NCBI GenBank assembly: GCA_036518955.1
Contig: DATDMG010000240.1
Span: 1-31,688, forward strand
Direction of reading: 5' to 3'
DNA: 31,688 bases
Origin: DATDMG01 sp036518955
GTDB taxonomy: Bacteria > Actinomycetota > Actinomycetes > Actinomycetales > Kineosporiaceae
Shown here: positions 15,373 through 26,268 of the stretch, piece by piece
Layout: every line of letters starts with the position of its first letter
Numbering within the stretch: position 1 is the first letter of the stretch
The notes under the pieces: model-generated
The model's database searches: none
Seen by the model: only the letters and a program-made list of their open reading frames with translations
Told to the model about the DNA's origin: nothing
Program-made: the position numbers and the translations under genes

Positions 15373-15502
15373 ACAGCTGCCCTCCGCTCACCAGGTGACG
15401 AGGGGGGAGATCGTGCACCTTGTGCCCGATGCGACATACTGCTCGTAGATGTGTACCAACTGTTGTTGGCGAAGCATCGAGCCGGTCGAGGGGAGGGCGT
15501 GC

Positions 15503-17089
15503 ATGGAGCCGTCGCACGCCTACCTCGGCCTCTGCGCGACCTCCAGCGCCGTAGCCCTGAGCGCGGCGATCGACGCGGTGCGGTATCGGCGGACGGCGCG
15601 CGCGGCCGTCCCGCTCGCCGTGGCCATGGTCGGGCTCGCCTGGTGGTCGATGCTGCTGCTGGTGGAGGCCGGCCTCGGCGACGGGCCGGTGCGCCAGACG
15701 GTCGCCCTGCTCACGCTGTCCGCCCTCCCGGTCGTGGCGGCGGCGTTCTACTACGAGTCCCGGGTGCTGGCCGACGCCGACTGGCGGCCCGACCGCCGTA
15801 CCATCATGCTGCTGGCGCTCCCATCGGCAGCGACCCTCGTCGCCATCCTGACGAACCCGCTGCACCACCTGCTGGCCACGTTCCGGTCGGCCGGCACCTC
15901 CGCCTGGCTCCCGTGGCTGCCGGGCACGCTGTTCTGGCCCTACCTCGGCGTCTGCTACCTGCTGCTGGCCCGATGCTTCGCGCACCTCGCCCGGGGGCTG
16001 CGCTCGGCGTCCACCGCCCTGCAGCGGCGCCAACTGCGCTCGGTTCTGATCACCGCGGCGCTGCCGACCGCCGGCAGCCTGGCCACGTTCATCCGGCCGG
16101 GCAGCGCGGTGACTCCCGAGGTCATCGTGACGTTCATCGTGCTGGCGGGGTTGGCGCACTACTTCGCGGTCTTCCGGCGGGGGTTGCTGCGGCTGCTTCC
16201 GGTGGCCCGCGGCCTGGTGCTCGAGCATGTCGGAGACGCGATCTTCGTGATGGACCTGAACGGTCGCGTGGTCGACCTCAACCCCGCGGCCCGGCTCCTC
16301 GCCCTGCGCCTCTACCCCGACCTGCCGGACGACCTGCTCGGCCTGCCCGCGCGACAGCTGCTGCCCTACCGGGAGCATCGGCGCTCGCTCACCGACGGGG
16401 TGTGCCAGGTGGAGCGCCACGACGGCACACTCGACCTCGACCTGCGGATCACCGAGCTCGCCGACCGGCACGGCTACCCGTTGGGCCGCGTCATCGTCGC
16501 CCGCGACGTCACCGAGCTGAACGAGCAGCGGCGCCGGCTCGAGGAGCAACTCACCGTGATCAAGGCGCTCCGGAACGAGCTGCAGGAGATCGCCGTCCGC
16601 GACGACCTGACCGGCCTGCACAACCGGCGGTACCTGCTCGGCCGGCTCGAACTGGACCTCGACCGGGCCCGTTCCGCGGCGTGCCCGCTGTCGGTGATCC
16701 TGCTGGACATCGACCACTTCAAGTCGGTCAACGACCGGTTCGGGCACGCGGTCGGCGACGCCCTGCTGGTGGCCACCGCCAGGGCGCTGCGGGGCTGCGT
16801 CCGGGCCGGGGACACGGTGGCCCGCTACGGCGGCGAGGAGTTCGTGATCCTGCTGCCGGGAGCGTCGATGGACGAGGCCCTGCACATGGCCGAGGTGCTG
16901 CGCACCCGGTGCGCGACGGTCCGGGTGGACGGCCGGAGCGGGCCGGTGTCGACGACGGTGAGCGCGGGCGTGGCCACGTTCCCGGACTGCGGCTGGTCCG
17001 GGGCGGAGCTCCTGCAGAACGCCGACGAGGCGCTCTACAGCGCCAAGGGCGGCGGCCGGGACCAGGTGGTGTGCGCCCCGACGATGTGA
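15503..17089 (+). CDS. Diguanylate cyclase with seven-helix sensor and PAS domain
   Basis: Makes the second messenger cyclic di-GMP from two GTP. 528 residues. About seven hydrophobic helices fill residues 1-220, resembling the 7TM sensor of histidine-kinase-like proteins. A PAS domain (LEHVGDAIFVMDLNGRVVDLN) covers about 235-335, a short coiled linker (QRRRLEEQLTVIKALRNELQ) 340-365, then the GGDEF domain. The active loop is GGEEF at residues 443-447, a catalytically competent form, and RAGD at 434-437, five residues before it, is an inhibitory I-site for product feedback. ATG 15503 has GGGGAGGG upstream; an earlier ATG at 15449 lacks one. It stands alone, with no EAL or HD-GYP phosphodiesterase gene in the window. 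Confidence 0.93.
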   Translation: MEPSHAYLGLCATSSAVALSAAIDAVRYRRTARAAVPLAVAMVGLAWWSMLLLVEAGLGDGPVRQTVALLTLSALPVVAAAFYYESRVLADADWRPDRRTIMLLALPSAATLVAILTNPLHHLLATFRSAGTSAWLPWLPGTLFWPYLGVCYLLLARCFAHLARGLRSASTALQRRQLRSVLITAALPTAGSLATFIRPGSAVTPEVIVTFIVLAGLAHYFAVFRRGLLRLLPVARGLVLEHVGDAIFVMDLNGRVVDLNPAARLLALRLYPDLPDDLLGLPARQLLPYREHRRSLTDGVCQVERHDGTLDLDLRITELADRHGYPLGRVIVARDVTELNEQRRRLEEQLTVIKALRNELQEIAVRDDLTGLHNRRYLLGRLELDLDRARSAACPLSVILLDIDHFKSVNDRFGHAVGDALLVATARALRGCVRAGDTVARYGGEEFVILLPGASMDEALHMAEVLRTRCATVRVDGRSGPVSTTVSAGVATFPDCGWSGAELLQNADEALYSAKGGGRDQVVCAPTM

Positions 17090-17220
17090 CGCTCAGCAAG
17101 GTGACGTTCAGCCCCGGGCCGGCGGGTGGACCAGGTCGCAGCACGGGCCGACCGTACGTCGCGGCCGCCACGCCGGGCGCGTCCGGCGCCCTCGACCTGC
17201 CGATCCCCCGGTGGGGCCAG

Positions 17221-17226
17221 TAGGTT
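17221..17226 (+). promoter_or_regulatory. Candidate -10 of the phosphoglucomutase gene
   Basis: TAGGTT matches TANNNT, 67 nt upstream of the GTG start and in an AT-richer patch. No -35 is evident. Motif only. Confidence 0.25.
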
Positions 17227-17293
17227 TTCGGCGTCGGTACCGAGACGCGCACCGCACCGGTCGCGCCCGTACGACCGGCGACGGAGGTGCGTC

Positions 17294-18942
<1,649 letters not shown>

Positions 18943-18946
<4 letters not shown>

Positions 18947-21900
18947 CCGCACCGGACCTCGAGGGGGCCGACGTCGCCACCCACGCGCTGCACGCCCGCT
19001 GGCTCCCCGGGCCCGCGCTGGCACTCTGGGCGGAGGGCCCGGGAGGTACCCGGCCGGCGGCGGGGTCGCCGGAACGGCCACCGGCCGGGGCGCCGGCGCA
19101 CCCACCGGTCCATCCGTTCGCGCTGTCCGCGGGCACCCTGGCCGGACTGCTCGAGGCCTCCGGACCGGCGCTGCGGTGGCTCGCCGGCCGGGCTGAACAC
19201 GACCGGGCCGTGCTGGCCCTGCCGTCAACCCCCGATCGGCCGTTGCCGTCGCCCGAGCTCACCGGGCCCGCCGCGACGCCGCTGCGGGACGGCCCGGCGG
19301 AGCTGTCGCCGTGGTCGGTCGACGTCCTGCGGTTCGCCCCCGCGGAAGCGGCCCAACTGCTCGGCGAGCTCTCCGATCCCTACCCGTGGACGTCGATGAT
19401 CGTCGCCTTCGGCGGGTATCCCGGGGACGGCGGCGACAGCGAGGCCGAACTGCACTTCGGGGCCGCGCTGCGGTGGTTCGTCGCGGTCCACGACCTCGCC
19501 TGGCGCACGGTCCGGGGCGGAGCCGTGCTCCCGCGACTGGTGACCGAGGACGGCGCCCCGCACGCCCGGTGGCGCCCGGTCCCCGATCCGGTCCGCGCGG
19601 CCGAACTGGACGCCCTGGCACGCGCGGCCCCGCCGTCGGCCGTCCGGACCGCCGCCCGGGCCCGGGACCTGGTGGCGGAGGCCGTCGACGCGCTGGTGGA
19701 CGCCGAGGTGCGCATCACCATGTCCGACCAGCCGCCGCTGCTGCGCCCGGGGCGGCCGGCCGCGACCGGGGCTCCGGCCCGGGCGGCCCGCGCCTGGGTG
19801 CTCGCGCTGACCTCCGCGTCCGGGGCCGTCTCCGGCGCGGACGGCGCCGCGCTCGCCGACCTGGAGCGCCGGATCATCCGCTGGCACCGCTCGACCCCGT
19901 GGCCGGCCGCCCCGCTGCGCCTCGGCTTCCGGCTCACCGAGCCGATCGGGCCCGACCCCGCCGAGCCGCTCGGCCAGCCCTCGGACGACGGCTGGGCGAT
20001 CGTGATCACCGCGCAGTCCGTGGCCGAACCCGCGATCGTCGTGGACGCCGAGCGGCTGTGGGCGCCAGGTGCGGCGATCGCGGCCCTGGAGCGGACCGTG
20101 CCGCGGGTCGTGGACACGTTCCACGCCGAGTTCGAGCGCGCTGCCCGGTGCTGGCCGCCGCTGCACGAGGCGTCGCGGGAGGGGCCGCCGGAGCGACTCG
20201 AGGTGGACCGGGCCGGGGCGCTGGCGTTCCTCACCGAGGGCGCCGGCGCGCTCACCGACGCCGGGTTCGAGGTCCGGCTGCCCGCCTGGTGGCGGCGTTC
20301 CCCACGGCTCGGCCTGCGCCTGGTCGCGACCGCCGGCCGCGCGGTGGATCCGGGGACCGTGCAGACCAGCCCCCTGCTGGATCGGGACGTCGTCGTCGGC
20401 GTCCGCTGGGAGCCGGCGCTGGGCGACACCCGGCTGAGCGAGGCGGACCTGGAGCGCCTGGCCGACGTGGCCGGGCCGCTCGTCCGGCTGCGTGGGCAGT
20501 GGCTGGTCGCGGACCGGCCCCAGATCGAGGCAGCCCTGGCGTTCCTGCGCCGGCACGGCACGGGGGCCGCCACGGTCGGGGAGGTGCTGCGGGTCGGCCT
20601 GGCCGCCGAACCGACGGTGGCCGGGCTCCCGGTCACCGGCGTGGAGGCACCGGGCCCGCTCGGCGACGTCCTGGCGGGGCGGGTGCCGGTGGCGCCGCTG
20701 CAACTCCCGCCGGAGTTCGCCGCGGTCTTCCGCGCCACCCTGCGTCCCTACCAGCACCGCGGACTGGCCTGGTTGGTGACGATGCAGCGCCTCGGGCTCG
20801 GCGCCGTCCTGGCCGACGACATGGGCCTGGGCAAGACGGTGCAGGCCCTGGCCCTGGTGGTGCTGGACCGGCTCGCTCCGATCGATCCGCCGGACCCGGC
20901 CGGCCTGCCCCGGTCCGGCCCCACGCTGGTCGTCTGCCCGATGTCCGTCGTGGCGGTCTGGCAGCGCGAGGCGGCCCGGTCCGCGCCGTCGCTGCGGGTG
21001 CACGTCCACCACGGGCCGGCCCGGCACGGCACCGCCCTGGCGGACGTCGCCGCCGGGGCGGACCTCGTCGTCACCACGTACGCGATCGCGCACCGGGACG
21101 CCGAGCGACTCCGCGCCGTGCCCTGGCACCGGCTCGTCGTGGACGAGGCGCAACAGATCAAGAACCGCGCCGCCGTCCGGTCCCGGGCGGTCCACTCGCT
21201 GCCGGCCCGGCACCGGCTGGCGCTCACCGGCACGCCGGTCGAGAACCGGCTCGCCGACCTGCACGCCACCCTCGACCTGGTGAATCCGGGGTCGTTCGGT
21301 TCGGCGGAGGCGTTCCGTGAACGGTACTCGGTCCCGATCGAGCGCCACCGCAACGAGGTGGCGGCGGCCCAGCTGCGGCGACGCAGCCGTCCGGTGGTGC
21401 TACGGAGGGTGAAGACCGACCGGGCGGTGATCGCGGACCTGCCGGACAAGGTCGAGCTGACGGTCCCCTGCACCCTCACCGTCGAGCAGGCGGCGCTCTA
21501 CCGGGCGGTGGTGCGCGACCTGCTGCACCGGGTCGAAGGGCGCCGCGGGGCCACCCGCAGGGGTGCGGTGCTCGCCTCGCTGAGCAAGCTCAAGCAGGTG
21601 TGCAACCACCCCGCGCAGTTCCTCCGGGACTCCTCCCGGATCGAGGGCCGGTCCGGCAAGGTCGCTCGGCTGGAGGAGACGCTCGAGGAGATCGTCGTTG
21701 CCGGTGAGCGGGCCCTGTGCTTCACCCAGTTCGTCACGTTCGGCACGCTGCTGGCCCCGTACCTGCAGCGGCGGCTGGACCGGGAGGTGCTGTTCCTGCA
21801 CGGCGGGCTGTCACGCGGCGAACGCGAGCGGCTGGTGTCGCGGTTCACCGCGCCGGGCGGCCCGCCGGTGTTGCTGTTGTCGCTGCGCGCGGCGGGCACC

Positions 21901-22191
21901 GGGCTCACCCTGACCGCCGCGAACCACGTCCTGCACCTGGACCGCTGGTGGAACCCCGCGGTCGAGGACCAGGCGACCGACCGGGCGTTCCGGATCGGGC
22001 AGCGGCGGGACGTCCAGGTGCGCCGCCTGGTGTGCGCCGGGACGATCGAGGAGCGCATCGACGAGCTCCTGTCCGGCAAGCGCGCTCTCGCCCGCGCGGC
22101 GCTGACCCCCGGCGAGGCGTGGCTCACGGACCTGCCGGACGACGAGCTGGCCGAGCTGGTGAGCCTGCGCGGGGAGGGGATCGATGAGTGA
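18943..22191 (+). CDS. SNF2-family helicase with unusual start codon
   Basis: About 1082 residues from CTG 18943. The N-terminal THALHARWLPGPALALWAE block matches the actinobacterial family start, and a SNF2-associated domain lies around 400-580. The ATPase core has DMGLGKT (626-632), DEAQ (734-737) and the LTGTPVENRLADLHATLDL motif; the second RecA lobe has LFLHGGLSRGERERLV and DRWWNPAVEDQATDRAFRIGQ. It would use ATP to move along DNA or remodel protein-DNA complexes. Between 18840 and 19209 this frame has no ATG, GTG or TTG. The CTG at 18943 overlaps the pgm stop (CTGA), the next standard start (GTG 19210) would remove the conserved N-terminus. The 67-residue ORF overlaps its end. Confidence 0.85.
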
Positions 22192-22387
22192 CCCGGAGCT
22201 GGTCGACCCCGAGGCGTTCTGGCTGCTCGGCAGCCTGCGGCCGGCCGGCGGCGCCGGACCCGAGCGACCGGCGCCGGGCTGCGGACTGGACACCGTGGGG
22301 CGACCGGAGATCACGGTGGACGGTCGGAACCTGGCCGACGTCCTGCGACCGGCCTACACCGCCGTGACCGCGCCGGTCGTGGACTGA
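22184..22387 (+). CDS. 67-residue ORF overlapping the SNF2 gene, possible SWIM-protein tail
   Basis: The ATG at 22184 overlaps the end of the SNF2 gene by 8 nt and follows a strong GGGGAGGGG site, so it is probably translated. In many actinobacteria this slot holds a SWIM zinc-finger protein that partners the helicase. The visible DPEAFW, DGRNLADVLRPAY pattern resembles the C-terminal tail I recall from such proteins, but the zinc-binding CxCx(n)CxH region is missing. It may be a deletion remnant or a small partner protein. The single Cys (CGL) shows no metal site. The tail match is from memory and needs a search. Confidence 0.6.
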   Translation: MSDPELVDPEAFWLLGSLRPAGGAGPERPAPGCGLDTVGRPEITVDGRNLADVLRPAYTAVTAPVVD

Positions 22388-22444
22388 CGGCGTACCCGGC
22401 CCGCGTCGCCAGGGGGTGGACCGAGTCGGTGGCACAGTGGGGTC

Positions 22445-23662
22445 ATGGTGGATCTGCGTCCCTTCCCCGCCCTGCGCCCCGCCCCGGCCCACGCGGCGCA
22501 GGTCGCCGCGCCCCCCTACGACGTCGTCGACGTCGCCGAGGCACGGGCCCTGACCGCCGGACGGCCGGACTCGTTCCTGCACGTCACCCGCCCCGAGATC
22601 GACCTGCCGGACGGCGCCGACCCGGCCGCCGTGCACGCCGGCGGCCGGGCGGCCCTCGCCGCGCTGGTGACCCGCGGAGTGCTGGTCCCGGACGCCGCGC
22701 CGACCCTGTCCGTCTACCGGCAGCGGCGGGGCGACACCGGGCCCGGGCAGACCGGCGTCGTCGGGCTGGCGAGCGTGGCCGATTACCGGACCGGCACCAT
22801 CGCCGTCCATGAGCACACCCGGCCCGAGAAGGAGGACGACCGGGTCGAGCACCTGGCGTCGCTGCGCGCGCACGACGAGCCGGTGTTCCTGATGTACCCC
22901 GGGCGGCCACGGATCGACCAGCTCGTCGCCCGGGTGACCGATCGGTCCCCCGACGTCCGGCTCGCCGACCACGAGGGCGTCGAGCACACCCTGTGGGTGG
23001 TGGCCGACGACACCGTGGTGACGGAGTTCGTCGCGGCGTTCGAGGCACTGGACCGGCTCTACGTGGCGGACGGGCATCACCGGTCCGCGGCCGCCGCCCG
23101 GCTGCACGACCGGCTGCCCGGGGTACCCGGCACCGAGGGGTTCCCGGTCGTGGCCTTCCCGGCGGAGCAGCTCACCGTGCTGCCCTACCACCGGCTGGTG
23201 GCCGGGCCGGTGCCCGACCTGCCGGACCTGCTCACCGCGTTGGCCGAGCAGTTCGACGTCGTCCCCGGCCCGTTCGAGAGCCCGCTCGAGCGGCACCACT
23301 TCGGGTTGTACGCGGGCGGCGGCCGCTGGTACCGGCTGACCGCACGGGAGGGCACCGTCGACGAGCTCGACCCGATCGGCCGGCTCGACGTCGCCCTGCT
23401 GCAGCGCGCCGTCCTCGGCCCGCGGCTGCAGGTCACCGACCCGCGCACCGACCCCCGCCTGGCGTTCGTCGGCGGCAGTCGGCCGGTTGCCGAGGTGGAG
23501 CGGGCCGTCGACTTCGGCCGGCACGCGCTGGCGTTCGCTCTGCACCCCACGTCCACCGCCGAGGTGATGGCCGTCGCGGACCGAGGGTTGGTGATGCCAC
23601 CCAAGTCCACCTGGTTCGATCCGAAGCTGGCGAGCGGGCTGTTCGTGCACCCGCTGGGCTGA
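22445..23662 (+). CDS. DUF1015 family protein
   Basis: 405 residues, typical for DUF1015. Signature blocks: DLRPFPALRP at the start, APPYDVVD, VHEHTRPEKEDDR near 120, and YVADGHHRSAAAARL near 200, and PPKSTWFDPKLASGLFVHPL at the end. The DGHHR motif resembles the nucleotide-binding motif of ParB/sulfiredoxin-like serine kinases, so a small-molecule kinase role has been suggested for related proteins; this is inference. The ATG has no strong ribosome binding site; CACAGT ends 6 nt upstream, which would suit a leaderless message. It follows the 67-residue ORF by 57 nt. Confidence 0.9.
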   Translation: MVDLRPFPALRPAPAHAAQVAAPPYDVVDVAEARALTAGRPDSFLHVTRPEIDLPDGADPAAVHAGGRAALAALVTRGVLVPDAAPTLSVYRQRRGDTGPGQTGVVGLASVADYRTGTIAVHEHTRPEKEDDRVEHLASLRAHDEPVFLMYPGRPRIDQLVARVTDRSPDVRLADHEGVEHTLWVVADDTVVTEFVAAFEALDRLYVADGHHRSAAAARLHDRLPGVPGTEGFPVVAFPAEQLTVLPYHRLVAGPVPDLPDLLTALAEQFDVVPGPFESPLERHHFGLYAGGGRWYRLTAREGTVDELDPIGRLDVALLQRAVLGPRLQVTDPRTDPRLAFVGGSRPVAEVERAVDFGRHALAFALHPTSTAEVMAVADRGLVMPPKSTWFDPKLASGLFVHPLG

Positions 23663-23729
23663 CCCGGCGCCGCCGTGCCCTGACGTGGCACCCTGGTGGG
23701 AGCGCTCCTGCGGACGTGAGGTGGCGGCC

Positions 23730-24374
23730 ATGGGCGACGATGCCCCGGTCCGGGTGTTCCTGCTCGACGACCACGAGATGCTGCGCCGGGGCGTCCGCGA
23801 CATGCTGCTGGAGACCGGTGGGTTCGAGGTGGTGGGCGAGTCCGGGTCCGCGGTGGGGGCGGTCCGGACCCTGCCGGCCCTGCGCCCTGATGTCGCCCTC
23901 CTCGACGTCCAGCTCCCCGACGGCTCGGGGATCGAGGTGTGCCGCCACGTCCGTGGCCTGGATCCGGCCATCCGGGCGGTGATGCTCACCACGTTCGACG
24001 ACGACGAGGCCCGGTTGGCGGCCGCCCTGGCCGGCGCGAGCGGTTTCGTCTCGAAGCGGATCCGCGGCCACGACCTGGTCGACGCGGTCCGCCGGGTGGC
24101 GTCCGGCGAGTCGCTGCTCGACGCACGGGCCGCGGCGGACGCCGTCCAACGGGCCCGGGCGACGACGGTGGATCCCCGGGTCGCAGCCCTGACCGGACAG
24201 GAGCACCGGGTGCTCGACCTGATCGCTGACGGGCTGACGAACCGGCAGATCGGCGAGCGGCTGGGGATCGGGGAGAACACCGTCAAGAACTACGTCACCA
24301 GCGTGCTGCTCAAGCTCGGGCTCACCCGGCGCACCCAGGCCGCGGTCTTCCGGGCGACGGTGCGCGGCTACTGA
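23730..24374 (+). CDS. DosR/DevR-like NarL-type response regulator
   Basis: 214 residues: receiver domain 7-125, helix-turn-helix 150-205. D13-D14 and the phosphoacceptor D59 (LLDVQLPDG) form the acidic pocket; TTFDDDEA and the FVSKRIRG lysine complete it. The body matches M. tuberculosis DosR (DevR) closely: PDVALLDVQLPDGSGIE, SLLDARAAAD and the C-terminal LTNRQIGERLGIGENTVKNYV. DosR controls the response to low oxygen and NO. No DosS/DosT-like kinase is adjacent, so it is an orphan. ATG 23730 has GAGG upstream. Which genes it controls is unknown; no match to the DosR box was obvious in the window. Confidence 0.88.
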   Translation: MGDDAPVRVFLLDDHEMLRRGVRDMLLETGGFEVVGESGSAVGAVRTLPALRPDVALLDVQLPDGSGIEVCRHVRGLDPAIRAVMLTTFDDDEARLAAALAGASGFVSKRIRGHDLVDAVRRVASGESLLDARAAADAVQRARATTVDPRVAALTGQEHRVLDLIADGLTNRQIGERLGIGENTVKNYVTSVLLKLGLTRRTQAAVFRATVRGY

Positions 24375-24424
24375 ACCGGCGCCCACCCGCATGCACGCCC
24401 GCCCCCAGGCTGCATCATGGGCAG

Positions 24425-25933
24425 GTGCTGGAGACTCCGACGAGCGCCGCGAGCCGCCCGACTCCCCGGGCGCCTGCCCCGATCTCGACGTCCGCCGTGT
24501 CGCCCCTGATCGGCCAGACCGTGGGCGCGCACGCCCACGCCCGGGCGGTGGACGCGCTGCTGGCCAGCTACCGGGCGATCCCGGCCGGCACCGGCGTCCG
24601 GCTCGCCAAGCGGACGTCGAACCTGTTCCGGCCCCGGACCGCGGCCCCCGGACCGGGCCTGGACGTCCGTGGACTGGGCGGGGTGATCTCTCTGCAGCTG
24701 CCGGAGAGCGGCGCCCCGGACGGCCCGGCGACCGCCGACGTCCAGGGGATGTGCACGTATGAGCAACTCGTCGCGACGACACTGCCGAAGGGGTACATGC
24801 CCTACGTCGTCCCGCAGTTGCGGACGATCACCCTCGGCGGTGCGGTCACCGGCCTCGGGATCGAGTCGACGTCGTTCCGGAACGGGCTGCCGCACGAGTC
24901 GGTGCTGGAGCTCGACGTGCTGACCGGTGCCGGCGAGATCGTCACCGCGCGGCCCACCGGCCACCACGCCGATCTCTACGCCGCCTTTCCGAACTCGTAC
25001 GGAACGTTGGGGTACAGCGTCCGGCTGCGGATCGCCCTGGAGCGGGTGCGCCCGTACGTGGCGCTGCGGAACGTCCGCTTCGACGACCTCGACGCGCTGA
25101 CCGCGGCGATCGGCACGGTCATCACGGACGGCGCCTTCGACGGTGAGCCGGTGGACTTCCTCGACGGGGTGCTGCTCCATCCCGCGCAGGCCCACCTCGT
25201 GCTCGGCCGCTGGGCGGACGACGTCCCCGCCGCCAGCGACTACACCGGCCTCGACATCTACTACCGGTCCCTGCGGGAGCGGACCCGGGACGCCCTCACC
25301 GTGCACGACTACCTGTGGCGCTGGGACACCGACTGGTTCTGGTGCTCCCGGGCGTTCGGGGCGCAGCACCCCGCGCTCCGTCGGCTGTGGCCGGCCGCGC
25401 TGCGCCGCAGCGACGTCTACCACCGGATCGTGGCGTGGGAGAACCGGTACCGGGTGGCGGCCCGGGTCGACCGCTGGCGGGGGCGGCCGGAGCGGGAGCG
25501 CGTCGTCCAGGACGTCGAGGTGCCGCTGGCCGCGACCGCGGACTTCCTGAGGTGGTTCACCCGGAACGTGCCGATGACACCGATCTGGCTCTGCCCGCTG
25601 CAGCTCCGCCGGGACGGTCCGCTGGGTCCGCAACCGGACGGCGGGCAGCCCTGGCCGCTGTACCCGCTGCGGGCCGGCGAGACGTACGTCAACGTCGGGT
25701 TCTGGGGAACGGTCCCGATCGAACCCGGCCGCGTGGACGGCGACGTGAACCGGATGATCGAGCAGGCGGTGGCGGCGTTCGGCGGGCACAAGTCGCTGTA
25801 CTCGGACTCGTACTACGGCGAGGCGGAGTTCTGGGACCGGTACGGCGGAGCGGCGTACCGGCCGGTCAAGGACCGGTACGACCCGGACCACCGGCTGCTC
25901 GACCTCTACGCCAAGGCGGTCGGCCGGCACTGA
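24425..25933 (+). CDS. FAD-dependent oxidoreductase, TmsA/BfaA-like
   Basis: 502 residues. The FAD-binding PCMH-type domain spans about 55-215 (RLAKRTSNLFRPR, ADVQGMCTYEQLVATTLPKG, TITLGGAVTGLGIESTSFRN, NSYGTLGYSVRLRIAL). This is the group containing plant/animal DHCR24 and the actinobacterial enzyme that reduces the 10-methylene intermediate to a 10-methyl fatty acid. GTG 24425 is used; a second GTG near 24497 is possible. Its likely partner, the SAM methyltransferase at 30307, lies 4.4 kb away on the same strand, whereas in known tms/bfa operons they are adjacent. Direct FAD use and substrate are inferred from the family. Confidence 0.8.
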   Translation: MLETPTSAASRPTPRAPAPISTSAVSPLIGQTVGAHAHARAVDALLASYRAIPAGTGVRLAKRTSNLFRPRTAAPGPGLDVRGLGGVISLQLPESGAPDGPATADVQGMCTYEQLVATTLPKGYMPYVVPQLRTITLGGAVTGLGIESTSFRNGLPHESVLELDVLTGAGEIVTARPTGHHADLYAAFPNSYGTLGYSVRLRIALERVRPYVALRNVRFDDLDALTAAIGTVITDGAFDGEPVDFLDGVLLHPAQAHLVLGRWADDVPAASDYTGLDIYYRSLRERTRDALTVHDYLWRWDTDWFWCSRAFGAQHPALRRLWPAALRRSDVYHRIVAWENRYRVAARVDRWRGRPERERVVQDVEVPLAATADFLRWFTRNVPMTPIWLCPLQLRRDGPLGPQPDGGQPWPLYPLRAGETYVNVGFWGTVPIEPGRVDGDVNRMIEQAVAAFGGHKSLYSDSYYGEAEFWDRYGGAAYRPVKDRYDPDHRLLDLYAKAVGRH

Positions 25934-25944
25934 CCGGGCCCAGG

Positions 25945-25964
25945 GCTGCGGCGCCGCCGTCAGC
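25945..25964. terminator. Small hairpin between convergent tmsA-like and feoC genes
   Basis: GCTG-CGGC (25945-25952) pairs with GCCG-T-CAGC (25956-25964), with one bulged T and a 3-nt loop. It overlaps the last codon of feoC. It could serve both converging genes, but the stem is short. Confidence 0.35.
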
Positions 25965-26268
25965 GCGCCGGACGCCTGACGCTCAGCGCCACCAGGACCG
26001 GACGGCGTCCGGACGGCGCCCGGGAGCTCCGGACCGCGCACGACGTACCCGAGGAGCAGGTGCCGCATCCGTCCTCCGGGCAGCCGCTGCCCAGCGTGGA
26101 CGACGTCACCCGGCCCAGTCGGACCAGCTGCTCCACCGCCGCCCCCACGACGTCCCGGGGCAGCCCGGTGCGCCGGGACACCTCGTCCAGGGTGCGGGTG
26201 CCCGAGCGGAGCTCGGCGAGCACGGCCCGGAGCGGACCCGCCGCGGCGGGCTCGGCAGGGGGCGTCAC
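25960..26268 (-). CDS. feoC: FeoC-like winged-helix protein
   Basis: 102 residues. The first 60 form a winged-helix (LDEVSRRTGLPRDVVGAAVEQLVRLGRV). Four cysteines at 63, 68, 71 and 77 (spacing 4, 2, 5) match the iron-sulfur or metal site of FeoC. FeoC is thought to regulate or protect FeoB in response to iron or oxygen. GTG 26268 overlaps the feoB stop as GTGA, so translation is coupled. The last 25 residues are Arg/Ser-rich. Confidence 0.82.
   Translation of the reverse strand: MTPPAEPAAAGPLRAVLAELRSGTRTLDEVSRRTGLPRDVVGAAVEQLVRLGRVTSSTLGSGCPEDGCGTCSSGTSCAVRSSRAPSGRRPVLVALSVRRPAR

Noticed and set aside
17086..17112. Direct repeat GTGACGYTCAGC, 15 bp apart, at the end of the cyclase gene
   Set aside because: Only two copies and no symmetry; likely a small local duplication without supported function.
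19225..21348. Long minus-strand open frame opposite the SNF2 gene
   Set aside because: The translation is low-complexity and has no domain, while the plus strand shows all helicase motifs.
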